This document shows positions 12,111-26,633 of a stretch of DNA of 64,000 bases, piece after piece (position 1 is the stretch's first letter; each line of letters starts with the position of its first letter). The notes under the pieces were generated by a model, which had not been told where the DNA came from, did not search any database, and worked only from the letters and a program-made list of their open reading frames with translations. The DNA is from Aquila chrysaetos chrysaetos. Lineage: Eukaryota; Chordata; Aves; Accipitriformes; Accipitridae. The DNA is taken from NCBI RefSeq assembly GCF_900496995.4, contig NC_044006.1, forward strand, positions 18,312,214 through 18,376,213, in the 5' to 3' direction. Both the position numbers and the translations under genes were made by a program.

Positions 12111-15100
12111 AAAAACAACGTGTGGACCGTTGCGCCTTCAAAACACCGATATTAAAAAAAAAAAAAAACACACAACAAAAAAATACCTCAGTGCCACAAT
12201 CATTTACACAGGGGCGCTATGGATAGGCGTGGGGGGAATATGGTGGTGGGCTGGCCAAGAGGTGTTGGTTGGGGAGCCGGCAGGCTGAGGGGGTCGCCTC
12301 CCCCACCGAAGCCTCAGGAACGGTTGGGGATGCAGCTGAGGGGCGTCGGGGGGTCGGCAGAGCGGCTGGGTGTGCAGGGAGGGCCCCCATCACGATGGTC
12401 ACAGGCCATGCTTGCCAGAGGCCAAAATACGTGGGGATGGAGGGAGGGGAAGGTCAGGGCCATTTCTTGCAGCATCCAGAGCACATGGAGTCGGTTTTGG
12501 GGGTTTCTTTCTTTTCTTTTTTTAATGGGTGGGTTGGTGGCATGTTGGTTATGGGGCAGGGTCTAGCCACAGGCCCAGTGAGGTCTGGCTAGGGCCATGC
12601 TGCAGTGGCCATAGCTGCCTGAAGAGCAAAGGGCAGCTCCCTCCTCTTTGGCATGTGAGCAACCCCAGAGAGCTGAATCTGCCCCAGGTTTTGCAGTTTC
12701 CTGCCCCAGCCATGATCCTTCTGTTGCAGGATGAGGAATGGACACAGGTCAGTGTTGGGAAGGCAAAGTTTAAATTTCTACGTTAGCCTCATGCTGAAGT
12801 TCAAGGGCACGTGAGATTTCAGGAATTGCTTAAAAGCCAAGTAAAACACAAAAAGTAGATCTTAGAAGTCCAGGAATTGAAGGTTATTTTAACTGGGATC
12901 ATCTTGGTGCTTCAAAAGTGCACGTCAAAGGCAAAGGAAGCTGTTCCCTGGTAATTGCTATTGCAGCACACTTCGGTTCTGAAGTACAGTAAGACAAAAA
13001 CAGTTGTGAGAAAGCCTATCTTTTACAAGGCAATTAGCAACCTTAGGGTTTATTTGACAACGTAATATTATTAAACAAGCACTACTTTAACATTATTTTA
13101 GCTTCTGCTTGGTAAAACCTTACTTATTTGGGATGAAAGATCACATGTCTTGTTTCTCACTTGTATTCAGCTAAGTGGCTGCCATTGTAACTTCAGATCC
13201 CAGGAAACTATTTTTGTCCAGTTAATTCTGTCACAGTGTTTTGCAAGGATTTGGTGCTTATTTTGAGGTTTAAACAAAAGAATCTAGCTTTTGCATGTCA
13301 TGCCACTAATATGTAATATTGATGAAGATTTTTATTTCATGCACCAAATTTTGTAGGTGTACTGGCACTGGAAAGAATGCAGCAGCCTTTCTACCACAAA
13401 ACAACACTCAGCAGCAAAGCGACTTAATCTTGCAGATACACTTCTCAAAAAAACCCAACTTCTGCTCTTCATAAACTAATTCCAACATACCCATCTGGCT
13501 GAGATGTCATGAGATGGTGCATAAGTTGTGAGAAAACCTTTTTCATTCATCGCATGGGTCTGTAGTTATCTTATGTGTTTTGCTTAGCAAAACGCAAGGT
13601 GATGTGATTTAAGGTAATCCACTATGGAGCAGGTTGAGCAGATGGTTGCTGGAGGCTAAGAGGTTTGCTGCGGTGACACTGCTAGCGTCTGGTAACAGGT
13701 CAAATTGCAATCAGTCCCTTACACAGTCATGTATCTTCAAGCAACGAGTGAGGCAGGCAAAGTATTTTCAGGTGTTGCAATTACATTTAAAATGCCTGGA
13801 AGAACTTAGATGAGACACAGTATCAATTTTTCACTCTATTTAGAGAAACGGCAATAGTTACGTGCCAGCTGGGCCAATGCCTACTAATTAGAGACTTTAT
13901 TTTGGAAGCAAACTCAAGTGGCCCCCCTTTCATTCCACTGTTATTTTGCTATTTTCAAGCGCCTTTTTACTTCATGTTTTCAAACCAACAGAGTAGTCAG
14001 ACTCTGGAACAGCTTTCCAGCGCGTTAGGTCAGTGACAGAAAACTGAATCAATTCTAAGATGGAGAGTTTCCAGTTTATGAATGGTATTCTATGGGAGGG
14101 ATGTGTGCAATAGCAAAACAGACAGGAGTTCTCCAGAAGCCCTACCAGTCTTGCTTTCATACACCCTTGACTGTCCCAGCTTGGCTGAAGTAAGAAGAGT
14201 TCTGCCAGTCTGGAGCAGGTAAGGGCCTGGCTTAGATGACCTCAGATTCAATGACTTCATCCTTGACAGAATAATTGACACAAATTCAGGAACTAAGAGC
14301 ATAGTCTCAACAGAAGTGTGGGGCTGCAAGTGGAGGCAGAAGGACAGACCATGGTATACTATCCTCTTCTTACTGTTAAGTCAATGAGAGCTTGGCTGCA
14401 TTCTTTGCATCCCAGTGGCTTGTACGTTCAGGCCCTAATTTTTGAGCGGATCAGGGCATTTGTGTAATACTCTTCACCGCAGTATCTTAATGGGGCACAC
14501 AGAAGGTAAAATTAGATAGGTACATAAATCTGCTCAGCCACAGTGGTTTAAATGTGTTCTTTCTTTGGCTTGATACAAATAATCATCTTGTGCATTTCCT
14601 CATCTGTCTTAGAAATGAACTTTATCACTTTACTGCCCAGCTCAGAAGTACCTACCTGCAAGGTCAGGTGTTTTTTAACCCCCATTTTTAATAGAAGGAG
14701 ATTATTTGAAGCTGTAAGTAGCTTCAAAGTTTCTTTTTTCCCCTTTGCTGAGAAAAGCCTTGGATTCCTGTGACTGTTGCACACTTAACCCAAGGAGACA
14801 ATTGCTTTTGTATCAGTCCTTAGGAAAGATCAAAACAAGATGAATTGTGAAGAAGGAGGGAGTAGGAAAAAAGGAATCATTATTTTCAGTTCTATTTATT
14901 CTGGAGTAAAGATCCTCAGTATCTGTAAATTGCTTAAATCTGTTCTATTTAAAGGGTTTATATTAGCTGAGGATCTGGTTCCTTATACTTAGCAGGATAT
15001 TTATTTGAAGTTGTGTTGGGTTTTTTTTTCCCCTTTATTTGTATGTACTGCTTCAGACATTTCAAGAAGTTAATCTTTGCAGAACTGTTGTCTTACCATA

Positions 15101-18100
15101 AGAGCTGACTGTCATGGTGCTGTAATTCCAGCTTCACCAAAACATGTAAGCAGAAACATTAATTGCTGTCACAGTGTGAGGTATCTGAAAGGCCCATATG
15201 TTTCATAAAATCCACTACAACTTCATTATAAACAACTGAAGGTTTCAACTACAAGTGATAATACCGGGGCCAAATTAATTTACATCTATGTCATCCCATG
15301 GGCATCAGTATGTTTGTGAGAGTATAACCCTGGCAGAATGTCAGCCAATCTGTTTTTCTCAATTTTTGGCTGGCTAGAGCTTTGGGCCAGGATCTGTTTC
15401 TGATTATGTGTCAGATATTACGCACAGGAGAGGAATCCAGAACCCGTGTTGGGCTCCATGGGAAATTAAGCACCTCTTAATGGGATCCAGAAGAAGCAGC
15501 AGGCTGAGCAGAGCACAGCCTAAATCCAGCATGGCCAGCCCGTGGCTGCCTGAAGCTAGCCGATAGGGGACATTCAGAATAGAGTGAGTCTAATATTGGG
15601 ACCATTTCTGACCTCAGGGAAGGCTACCTCAGAACAGCAGTGGCACTTCTAACCACTTGGGAACCTCAGCTGTGAAGAGAGGTGCTGACATCCTTTATTA
15701 CAGAGAAATGAAAAGTTTTGTTTGAAGTGCTGGCAATTTTTTTTGTATACTAGCTTAACAATTAGAAAATGAGAGACTTGGATTCGGTTCCCTCCTCGGT
15801 CTAGGTATTCGGTGATGGTGGCTTCTGTGTCACCAGGAAAAAATTCCCTATCAGGCTAACAGCTACATTGGTGGGGACCACCCGCCATTCATACTCCACT
15901 CTTTGGAAGCAGTAGAGAAAAGCATCTGAGATTCACGGGGTCAGAAGGACAAGTGTGTTTGAACTTGGCTGTGAGTACACTAAGAGGGATGCCCATCACA
16001 ACACTGGAAACTGTACTTCTTTCTGTAAGATACAAAATCAGTGCTCTAAGCAGGGGCCAGAGCACAGTTCTCCCTTGATTAGCACCACTGCACCAGGTGA
16101 CAATATCGTGCTCCTACTTCCCGCTTCTCAGATTGATCTCATGTTTACAACGGCAATACTCAGCAGTGAAAAGTGTTCCTACACAACTGAACCTTTACTG
16201 TGGTGTTTACTGCCGTACATCCTCACATAAAGGAAGCAAGGGAGCAAATGTCTGAAAGAATACGATGGCCACAGCTGCATTTTGTACAGTCCCGATCCTA
16301 CCAGTGTTCAAGACTCTGTAGATGTCTACAGGGGCAAGCCTTTTAGGAAAATTAGGCAGAAGAACATCAAAATTTCGGATCCCAACCAAGCACAGGTGTG
16401 AACTAAGCATTGAATTGTTTGTTTCTGTAAAGACTAGGTTACTACCTAGGGTATTCAAAAATGTGTGCTTGCAGGAAAGCTTTACAGCTAAGCAAGGAAG
16501 TGTCTTTGGAAATTAGGGTTGAACAGCAGTTGAGCAAAGTTATTTGCAGCTTTAGTTTGAAGTTCCTTCATAAGGCTACATCGCATTTTAAACACTCAAA
16601 TCTTTTTATTGGATCTATCCCAAAGACTGATAAGCTGGTACTTACAAGAGGAATGATTGTCTTCCTTTTTGTAAATTCTGTCCTCCAAGCCTCTGGTAGT
16701 TGATTGCATGGATGAACTCCCTCCATCCTTCTGTGGAGATACTGCCTTATTGATCACTTGGAGTTTGTAGTGGTAAAGTCACCCGTTCCATCAGAAGTGT
16801 AATGCTTACCATCTTTTTAAGCCACCACTCAGTGAAAATAATCTAGCTTTGATCTTTCTTCATTATTTTAGCTCACTTAAGATTTTAGAGACATGAAATC
16901 ACGGAATAACTTACATTTTTCATGAGGTTTTGCCTTTTGGTTTCTGGTCTTTATAAATAAATATGAATAACTGTATGTAGTCCCAGCCATTTTGCATTGT
17001 GACATTGCCATTTTTTCAAGAATGAAGCTGTATTTAATGCATGTATATTTGTGTAGTACACTACTGATATAGCATTGTATCTCTGGGCATACACTGACAT
17101 GGTGTCTCTTCTGTTAGTAGAAGGCCCCAGGTAAGTCATTATGGAGGCAAAGCTTCATGTAGCCTTCAAGAGACTTTGCCTGAGTAAGGACTGAGCACAT
17201 TTGGGAACTGTGTGAGTAGTAGGAGCACTCAGATGCTAACAGCATGTTATATAACAACAGTAGGGAAGGGAGATTTTGGCTGACAACCCTTGGGCAGTCT
17301 CCCAACTTCTTACAAAATGTACCATCCTTTGTGGGATCGCTTGTGCCCAAGCTGAGTGGGCAGGACTTTGGTTTCATGAGAAACAGCCAGATGCAATGGA
17401 ATCTATAATTCTCTATTTATCTGTTTTTGGCAGACGAGAAGGTTGAGTCAGGATCACTGCAATTTGAACCCCTTATTAGAGAGATGATAATCATTCCAGA
17501 TTGGACATTCCTCATGTATTAAATCTATATATATACTGCTGCTTAACCCCTAATGGTTATAGTCTTACTGTCATCGAAGTTGGCAGCAGTTTTGCTACTG
17601 ACTTAGTAGGGATCAAGGCTAGATTCTTTGCCTGGAAGCCAGGTTTTTTTCATAGCTGCAGGAAATTCCTCCTTCTGAGCTTTGGCTATATTCTTCAATC
17701 AGCAGTCAATTTCCAAGAACTTTTCCCTTGCAAAAGCATATTCCTTTCCTGAATCTTGCCTCCATAATATAGTGACTGATAAAACAGTTCCCATTTAAAC
17801 GACACCTGATGTATCAAGTAAAATAGGCAAATTCTTCTTCAGTGCCAGCATCTGCCCTTGGTATGTCCCCTCCGAGTTGCCAACTTTCCAGTGGAACACT
17901 GGTTGAGTTGCCTAAAAAGGCTCCAGTGTTTATTAACGGGTCACAGAAACTACAGAAATAAAGTGAATGAAAAGTACAATCTAAAAAGTTTAAGGCAAAG
18001 AGTCTTGGTTCTGCTTGCCACCCCTATTAAACAGGAAGATGACTTTCTCTTGTTAAAATAGCTGATCTGCTAGTTCCATGCAAAACAGCTGTTCCCACTT

Positions 18101-21100
18101 AACCATAGTTTTTTCAAAACTATCCAAAGTTCGCAGCTCTTTAAGCCTAACACACTTCCCATATGTCAAGTTATCAACAGCTTCTTTCTAGGTAACTGAA
18201 AAGAAATGAATGGAAGCTCACAGTTCTAGACCTTCTTCTTTCCCTGCCCCTCTCAAGAGGGTAATATAGAAAAACCAGCGTAGCAGTGATAGAGCAATGA
18301 AGCAAGTGTTGGTTAAGCAAGCTGACCCAGGAGTGTCTCTGACAGGAATGAGAAAGGAATTCTGATATTGGACTGCTGAAACTCACGGCAAACACACAAA
18401 AATAATGTTTTCCAATGGTGCGCTAGGAGCCTGTATATTTTTATTCCATTATGCTAGTTTTGCTATGAATGACATCCAGGAACTCTCCCTCATAGTTACT
18501 TTTGCTTGAAAGTTACTGTCAGCTATAGTTCTACAGATATAGAAATGGAAGGATAAATATGTCATTATAGATAGAGATAACACATTCTTTCCTAGTCCAA
18601 TCTGTATCTAGGCGGATTTGTGTATGGCCTGTGCTCCTATACATCACTTGTGGAGTGTGTAAAAAAGATCAATTTAGCATCTTCTATTAGGGCTTTTTCC
18701 TGCCAGCCTTGTGTGGTACTTTCTGGTCATGCTTGAATAAACTAAGAAATGAGAGGTGTTCTGCCCAGTTATTAGGTAATTTTAATAATGTACCAGTGAT
18801 ACTGCCAAAACAAGTAGATATTGGCTACAGGTGGTTAGGCTGTGTTAATGAAGCATTAGTTAAATTATCTGGAAACCACATCTTGAAGGATATGGGGAAA
18901 AAAAAAAGAGGGCATTTTGGGCCTCCCAAAATACTAGTACAAGACGACAGTGGAGGTCTTGAAAATTCAAGCACAGGACAGTAACAGAGGCCTCAGGAAT
19001 ATGGACACAAACTGGCAACCAGAGGTCACTAAAGAAATGAAGCCTTAGAAGTTGAGTTAATTGATTTTGTGGGTTAATAAGGAGAACAAAGAACAGGTCT
19101 ACAACATAGGTAAAGCCTATAACATGCAGTAAACAGAGATACAACATGGAACTGTGAGCCAACAAAGAAGGAGCAAGTTGACAGAGTGTTAGCAAACATA
19201 AAAAAAGGACACCCAGCAGCCCTAAAGTGAGGAGAAAGAAATGCATGACATCATTGTCCTCCTGGCAAAGAGGAAGAAGAAATCATAAATATTAGCACTG
19301 TAATCATGCCAAAGAACTTGGGATGCTAACAATTTACTATAACCAACCTTTGCTTTTTCTAAAGAAGACTGGTGTTACTGACTTTTGAGCCCAGAGGAAG
19401 GGTGAGCGTGATAACAGAGAAAGGCATAGATAATATTGTGCACAGTGGTTTTAATTATATCGTTATTGTATGAGCTGCAATAATTAGCTAATTTGGACTA
19501 TAAGTCTTAGCATGATTGTAAGTGGACTAATAATAACTCTTTAATTTGCTAAGACTTTAATTCTTGGCTTTATGTTTATGAAGTGTTTCTTTAGCCCACA
19601 CAGATTGCATGGGGTGTTGGGTCTGGACCTTAAGCATAAGGACAGACAGATAAAACTTGCCTGCAATGATTGGTGGAGAAGGCAGGCAACAAAGGCTGTG
19701 ACCTGTGCTGCAACAGCCCAGCAAAACAGGAATGGGATCAGAACATGCTCAGCACTCAGTATGATCTTACCAGCTCTATGCAAACACCTAAAAATGGTTC
19801 TGTGATGTGAAAGCACCCAATTTTGTAAGCCTGAGCCTAAAACTGTCCTTTAGTACACAGATCAGATGGCCGGAAGAGGTTATTGGAATACCACCTTACA
19901 GTTGCTCCACAGATGGACTCTTTTCTGTTAAAAACAAGTTCAGAAATGCAGTTAGTATCCTATGAATCCATATGGATCTGCTTCCAAAAGAATGTTGAAA
20001 TTTCTAGTAGAAGTGAAGTGTTAAGAGTCGATGTCTGAATACATGACTTTTTCTCTCTCAAGATGCAAAATGTAAATAAAAATTCATGCAAGAGTCACTA
20101 AATGCTTACTAACTAGGGGAGAAGACTGCAGTGATCTTCTTGGACTGGACCCCTGATAAGCACCTGCTTTAATGCTTACATACACTAATAAGAACCAGTG
20201 AGCGCTATTCTGTAACACCTATGCACTTCGGGCATTTCCCAGGGGATTCACATATGAATATTAATGAAAAAGGGGAAAAATAACAAGGTGTACTGTTTCC
20301 AGTTTGCTTAGGCAGTCACCACTGGCAGCTACAGCGCTGGTGTGCAGAGAAGTGACTGACCTGACTTGCCTCTTCTCCAATCACCTCTGCAAATAATCCT
20401 TTTACCCAAGACGGGCAAAGGGAGTTTGCAGCGTGCTCATTTCAAAATGCAGGTGGGTTTTAACTCTGGCAGAACAGATACCCTTACATTTCAGGAAAGT
20501 TTGCACAGTTTATTTTGTGCCAAGCTGTTTGCAGAGGAACCATTTCCTTGTCTCCTCCCAAAACATACAGCTTCCAGAAGGCATTTTATAGGCAAAATGC
20601 TAAGGGCAGGGGATGGGTGGATGTGGGGGTGGGTGGGAGACTGGAGCTTGGATAAAAGGGTTCTGTCTTTCTGGGCTGGAGTCGTAGTCCACACCTAATT
20701 TACAAATCAATTTTATTAAGGCAGCTTTTTTTAAAAGAATGTTGGAACAAAACATTATTATTTTTAAATATAGAGCCGTAACAGTTCTAGCAGACAGAGT
20801 ACAGATCTGGCGTGATAAAACTTAGGCGCGATAAATTAGTTACCCAATTGTGACCATATGCTTTTCAGACATTAGTGTCTATGCTGCTTCTTGAGAAGCT
20901 TTTTAGTCTTCAAATAAAGGCATAACGCTTCTGTCCTCCCTCTTGATTCAGTGAAGACCCTTTATAATAGGCAAACTATCAGTAATTGTTTGATTGGTTT
21001 TAATGCATTTAAGAAAACCAGAATGATCCTTGTTGCAGGAACCACTCCTTTCTGCACAGTTTGAGCAACACAGTTTTGAGATTGTGCATGCTGCATATGA

Positions 21101-23865
21101 AAGTTCAGTGAGACTCACTGTATTCCAAATTTTGTATGGCAGAAGGCTGAAGTTTAGCTCACTGGTTTTCTGCTTTTTGTGTGTGTGTGTGTGAGCAGTC
21201 TCCTAGATCGTTTCCGTTGCAGATGCAACCCCCCACTCATTGGGAATCTAGGCCAATGTACAGCAGGCTTCCTTACCACTTGTGCACGATACTACAGAAA
21301 TCCACAGACTGAAAACCTGTGGCTTGACCACATGTATCCTTTGTTACAAATATCCAAGTCTTTCTGCAGCTTAGTATAAGCTTAGTATAAGCACTCCATT
21401 GTTTCAAAACCATTCTCTGGCTTTGTGGTACCTGCAATATATTTAGAATATGCTTTAGTTCACATGAGTTTTAACAATTTGTTAACCAACACATTTCCCA
21501 TTTTGTCTCCAGCTACTTATGTTACATTAGGTATGTCACTTATGACCAGATTTTTTAAATTTTAGCCCCTCCATAGATGAACTTTTCTGAAAAAGTGATT
21601 TTTAACCTCTGTGGTCTCTATTTTCAAGGGTATTTAGGTCTGAAAACCCTTTCCTTTTTTTGTGAGATGAGGATAATGGCATTTTCTTATTTAACAAATA
21701 CACATATATGTATTGTCTGATAAATGAATGAACATTGAATGGAAATCGTAACATTTACATGTAGAGTTGTGAGAAATGGTAGGAAAAACTGGATGAATAG
21801 GGTAGTTTTTCTGCAGTTTTACACTGGCACATCTACACTGAGGCCAACACCATTCTCTAGTGTAATTAGAAAATAGTTTTGCCTGGAGTTGGCTTGCTAC
21901 AATTATTTGTTCACTTCTAGTAGTGTACAAACTACAACAATTGCAATTCAAACACAAAAGAAGGCATGACAGATGCCTCAAAAGTCTGCCATCTAGGCTT
22001 ATGCTTTTGGCAGCCGCTGCTGGAAGGCAATGTCAACTGTAATCTGTCCTTGTGTTTGGCTGTTGTGAGATACTGCCTCATCTCTGGTGGCAGTGGGCTT
22101 TTGTAAGTGCTGTCTAACCCGTGTCCGTCAAAACGAGCTGGGTTTGCTAAATCACTTGGATAGTAGTTGAGCATAGCACATTTGGAATGACAGACTGATA
22201 AGCACTAATTAAGACAGCTCTGTTGGTGTATCTCATCATGCTGTGACTTCCAACAGGGGAGCTGCTGAGTACCTGGGGGCAAGTGAGACTTTCTCCTGGC
22301 ACAGCAGCGAAGAGGCTACTGGTTCACAATGTTACCTGCTATTCGTCTGACTTTCATTAGAACATCTATAGTGGGTGGAGTAGAGAGAAAATGAGGATGA
22401 ATTGGAGTAGGTGAAATGTACCTACAGTATCAGCAGCTTAAAGTGTATACATTTCTCTCATGATCTGTGCACTTTTGTGTTTACTGCTAAACTACTAACA
22501 GCAATAAATCAGAATAAAATCTGCATGTTAAATAGCCTGTGGGGGTGGCTGACCAATCCAGCATGACTCTCTGTGTCACAGTATTTCTTATGGCCTGCCT
22601 AAGAAGAAGCCCAAGTCACCTGGATCACTTTGGTCACCAAAGGCATTTAAAGTCATGTCAGTCCCTCATGAGTCAAACCATTGACAGTAAATTACACATA
22701 ATTAAATTATGTGTAACTGATAGAATTTATATTAAAATATTTTAGGTACAAAGAGCTATTTCAGGTTCCAGGTGCTCTGAATTTACCGTGTAGCTGCATA
22801 AAATAAAAACAGTATTTGTTCAAAATGCTGTTTACTAAAACCAGTACTTACTGAGAATGTTTTATGGATATAGTTTAGCCATATTTAAGACTTAAACCCG
22901 GTGTTGATACACTGTGTTTCTGTGGTTGTTTCAAAGTATCTGAAGATCTCCATGAATTTTACAGATCTTCAGAAGGAGAAATTAGCTTTGAGTTATAATT
23001 GGGTTTTTATTTTCCTTACTTGAAATTCAGCTCAGCAGAGAGAGCACTGTGGTTCTTTCACATTAGTTGTAACCCAAAACTATTCTCTAAAGAGCTTCTC
23101 AGGAGTTTGAAAGAGAGTACATATCGAGGTGAACAGCTGTGGAAAACTGCAGAATATAAAAATAATTCAGAGTCCCTTCACACAATCCCCCTGTGGATTA
23201 TATAGCCAAAACCAGCATTACACTGTGATCTTTCTGAATATTACCTACTGATTAAAAGCAGACTGATTTTTTTTTTTTAAACTGGATTTTATATCAGTTC
23301 AAGCTGTGTTTCCCATTTCTCTCACTTTTTTACTTCTAGTATCTGAATTCTCTCTAAGTTTGCCTGCCATAATTTCAAGGTATCTGCAAGCTGCAGCCTT
23401 TGACATATTCTTTCTAAGAAAAAAAGGGCTACCTCTGTTTTTCTTGATCTATAATTAATAGAGTATTTAGAAAACATTGCAAATCCACTCTTATATTTTT
23501 CTGTCTTGGCATGCCACCTTTTTAGAAAACCTTTATATCAAAACACAGTACATACTTCAGGCATCCAGGGACTGAATCTTCAGGCCTGTAATCTTAGCTG
23601 TATAATGGGTAATTGAGAACAGTTAGTGGTTAAGTACTGGGTAAGTCCAACGGCTACTCAGCAGAATATTTCACTAGTCACAACATCTCCTATGTTTATG
23701 TGACCAAATATGTTGCAAACATTTTAATTTACATTAGGTCCACCATCTCATGACTGCCTGGTGCTTGGCTTCAAGCACATTCCAAGGAGCAGAACAGCAT
23801 CTCAAGTTACACACCGGTGGTATCTTGCCTACCTCAGACTCAAGCTAAGGCTTTATTTCCTTTTC
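12111..23865. other. Gene-free interval between RP9 and the first LTR
   Basis: About 11.7 kb with no exon-like coding block, no CpG island and no recognisable RNA gene. GC falls to the AT-rich background by 12.8 kb. Open frames here are short, unconserved in appearance and lack splice context. Small features are an A-run near 12,155, a TG microsatellite near 21,178 and a faint SINE-like patch near 15,760. Confidence 0.55.
15745..15835 (+). repeat. Possible degenerate tRNA-derived SINE fragment
   Basis: The stretch around GAGAGACTTGGATTCGGTTCC resembles the B-box-adjacent part of MIR-like or Amniota SINEs, which read 'gagacctgggttc'. No A box, tail or target duplication is visible. The assignment rests on one short similarity and is weak. 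Confidence 0.2.
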
Positions 23866-23869
23866 CCAT

Positions 23870-24631
23870 TGTGAGAAATGCACTCACGCTGAATTTCATG
23901 AATTTTACAAGTTTATTATAGAACGAAGGCAAACAGCGCTGGGCGCATGGTGAAAACCAGAGGCGCACCGGTTATACCCGAACTCGCCTTTTTATACACT
24001 GTGTTTGTGGCGTTTCAAAGGGGTTATTTTAATATTTCAGGTATCTATTAACATAACTCCACCCCAGACCACCCCCCACTTGCATGCGTCTCTTGTGGTT
24101 CGGAGGGGCCTTCGGGGATCTGCAAGGGATGAAGTCAGTAGTCTTCCTCTGGCTGCACTTTTCACCCTGTCGTTTTCCTCCAGTCACACTTTTCAATATT
24201 TTCACATTAAACTTCTGTTTTTCCTTTGTTCTTCTTGTATCTTTCATGTCAAATAATCTTTGACCCCCAAAATGCCATTCTCATGCTAACAAATCACTCC
24301 TTATCTTCTTACTTGTGTTCTCAGTTTTACTCGTCCTTGAGTCCATATGTCTGTTTTTCTGTGTTTTCACAAATCTATCTACACATCCTTTAATTACTTG
24401 AGTTACAGGATGTCTTATCTCATCAGAAGAAACTACATATTCTGCTTGTGCCCATTTATTGCCTACAAACTATAAAATACAATTGATGTCTGGAATATAT
24501 TAACTACATATTTCCCGTGTTAAGGCCTAATTTAGTGGCAGTGAGGCAAACATCCTTTCGGGACGTAGCTTATGCAGTAGTTAGGCAAATTTCAGTGTTC
24601 TCGTTTTGCGAAAGCCAATATACATTTCACA
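23870..24631 (-). mobile_element. Solo LTR of an endogenous retrovirus
   Basis: This 762-bp element reads as an LTR on the minus strand. It starts TGTGA and ends TCACA, so the termini are inverted TG...CA. A TATA motif (tataaaaa, plus 23,984-24,000) lies upstream of an AATAAA signal (plus 23,912-23,917), in the order and spacing of U3-R-U5. It is flanked by CCAT at 23,866-23,869 and 24,632-24,635, a 4-bp target duplication. There is no polypurine tract or primer-binding site next to either end, so it looks like a solo LTR left by recombination. The family is not assigned; it shares a block around the polyadenylation site with the LTR at 26.6 kb. Confidence 0.75.
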
Positions 24632-24635
24632 CCAT

Positions 24636-26633
24636 GTTACCATAAATTAGTCTTTAGTGAAATGACACATCAGCATGCTCCTGAGCTTTCTTCAGTGCTT
24701 CTGAGACATGATTTGTACCAGCAGTTTATGAAGGAATTTTCATATCTACCTTCTTGGCACTTGAGCTCTTGAATTTTTCCTCTGTGTGACGAGCTCCAAT
24801 AGTAATGCTGCTGTGATACACAGGTAGAGAATGAGAGCTGGTGGGCATTTTACTTCCTTGCCCTTCAAAAGATTTGGGAACAGTATCAAATCCTGGAGAT
24901 AGATACATTTTAGTTTGATACAGCATAGCCCAAGGCTGGGAGAACTGCAGCCTCTTGAACATTACATGAGGCACATAGCATCTTCCAAAAGGAGATGCGA
25001 AGGCATGAATCCCAGCTCCTTAATCTGCATTTAATGTCTGACCTGTGACATTCCCGAAAGCTAAGTTTTCAGAAAGAGAATGGACCATAGCTGTACTGTG
25101 TTTTTAAGTCTGGTCCCTCCAGGACCAGCTTCTCTAGGAGCTTTAGGCATGTCTGTGCTTATCCCTCTGCTCACAATGTATTAGTCATTGCTGTGTTTTG
25201 GGCTGACTGAAGAATAGGCGATCTGATAGTGATCAGCATCCCCAAAACGCTTCTGGGGAGGCTGGGTTAGTGTTCAAACATACTGACATATAAGTAAGAA
25301 TTTGTTTTGTGTGTGCGTGTGTGTGCTTTGAAAAAATAGCAAAATGTTAAAAATGACATTTCTAAGGAAAATACTGGACAGCTTTTTCATTCTGCTACCT
25401 TTGTGCTCCCTGACCAAAAACTAGGAGGATGGAAAGCAACCGCACCTCCCTGGCTGACAACTATCTTGAACTCTGTGTGTGCTTACAGAGAGGCACATGG
25501 TGCATCAGTTACATGGAGAATGGAGCGGAGGCATGAAGCATGCAGGTTTGGTAACACAGAACGGACACGTGGCTCTTTTAGGAATTAATAAATCTGGTAA
25601 CATAGCATCTTGAGGCAATGGTAATTACATCAGAAGCGGAGAACTGTTATTGACAGAGGTGATGAGTGATGAGGACAAAACTGCATAAATATTAAAGCGT
25701 CCAAGGAATTGTTTTGAAAACAGAGAACTTCTTAAATAAATGGGCATAAATACTGTGTCACTGCTTGGCAAAAAGAAGTGCCAAATGCAGGGTAAGCTTT
25801 ATCTTGATGTTGGTTGTATCAACATACTTCAGTGGTGAAGTATGAGCTTTCCTTAAGAAGATAAAGTGTGTCTACAAAAACCAACATCAAAATAAGCTAT
25901 TTAAGTTTAGACAACTGCCAGACATTTTACATGGCTTGTTTAAAGGATGCTTTACAGGTCTCATTTGGAATGGGCAGCGTGACTGTTGTTGGAAAGAGGA
26001 TGTGATTTTTAATCACAAATCTGGTTATTTTTAAATAGCTGCCCGAGTTGCTAACTTTTTTCACTGGTTAGGTCATCGAGCAGCAGCCATTTCCTAGCAA
26101 TACATCAATATTATACAAGAGCGTTTTTGAAAGCACTTTAAAAACATTTGATTTGGCTGCATCTCTTCTGTTGCTGAGGTTATACAGCTGTGTGGCGGAT
26201 GCAGAAAGAATGGGGAGCTGGGCCTGTGAGCCATCGTCTCCCCAGCTGCGATGCTCAGGCATTTATTGCTACACCACCTTCCCTGGTTTTGGTGGTTTCT
26301 TTTTGCAAGCAGTCCACCCGAGTGTGGGTTGTTCTTGTTTAATAATTTATCAATAACAAGATCTTACCACTGATGTTTCTTAAATAAATTATATTCCTAG
26401 GTGTGCCTGCATTTCCAGCCAGTTGCCCCAAACCTGCTGCCATAAAATTCACTGCTTTTCAAAATAATTGTATTATTTGACTTCATCTTGCTCGGGGTTT
26501 GGTGCTTCACGTGCAGATACTTAGCTTTGCCACGCTTCTTCACTGAAACCAGTTAGAGTAACGGAGAAAAAATCTCGGTTCCTCCTCACCGGTGTGTGCA
26601 AGATCAGGGAGAGAGGAAAAGCAGATAGCTGGC
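24636..26633. other. Spacer between the two LTRs
   Basis: About 2 kb with no gene-like exon or retroviral internal domain that I recognise. It holds a TG/CG microsatellite near 25,308-25,325. The two LTRs differ too much to be the ends of one provirus, so this is probably host sequence. Confidence 0.45.

Noticed and set aside
11460-12155. A 231-residue open frame on the plus strand opposite RP9 exon 1, and a 163-residue one on the minus strand
   Set aside because: Low-complexity Pro/Ala/Arg/Gly-rich frames typical of CpG islands, which have few stops. No conserved motif, and they overlap the real RP9 exon in other frames.
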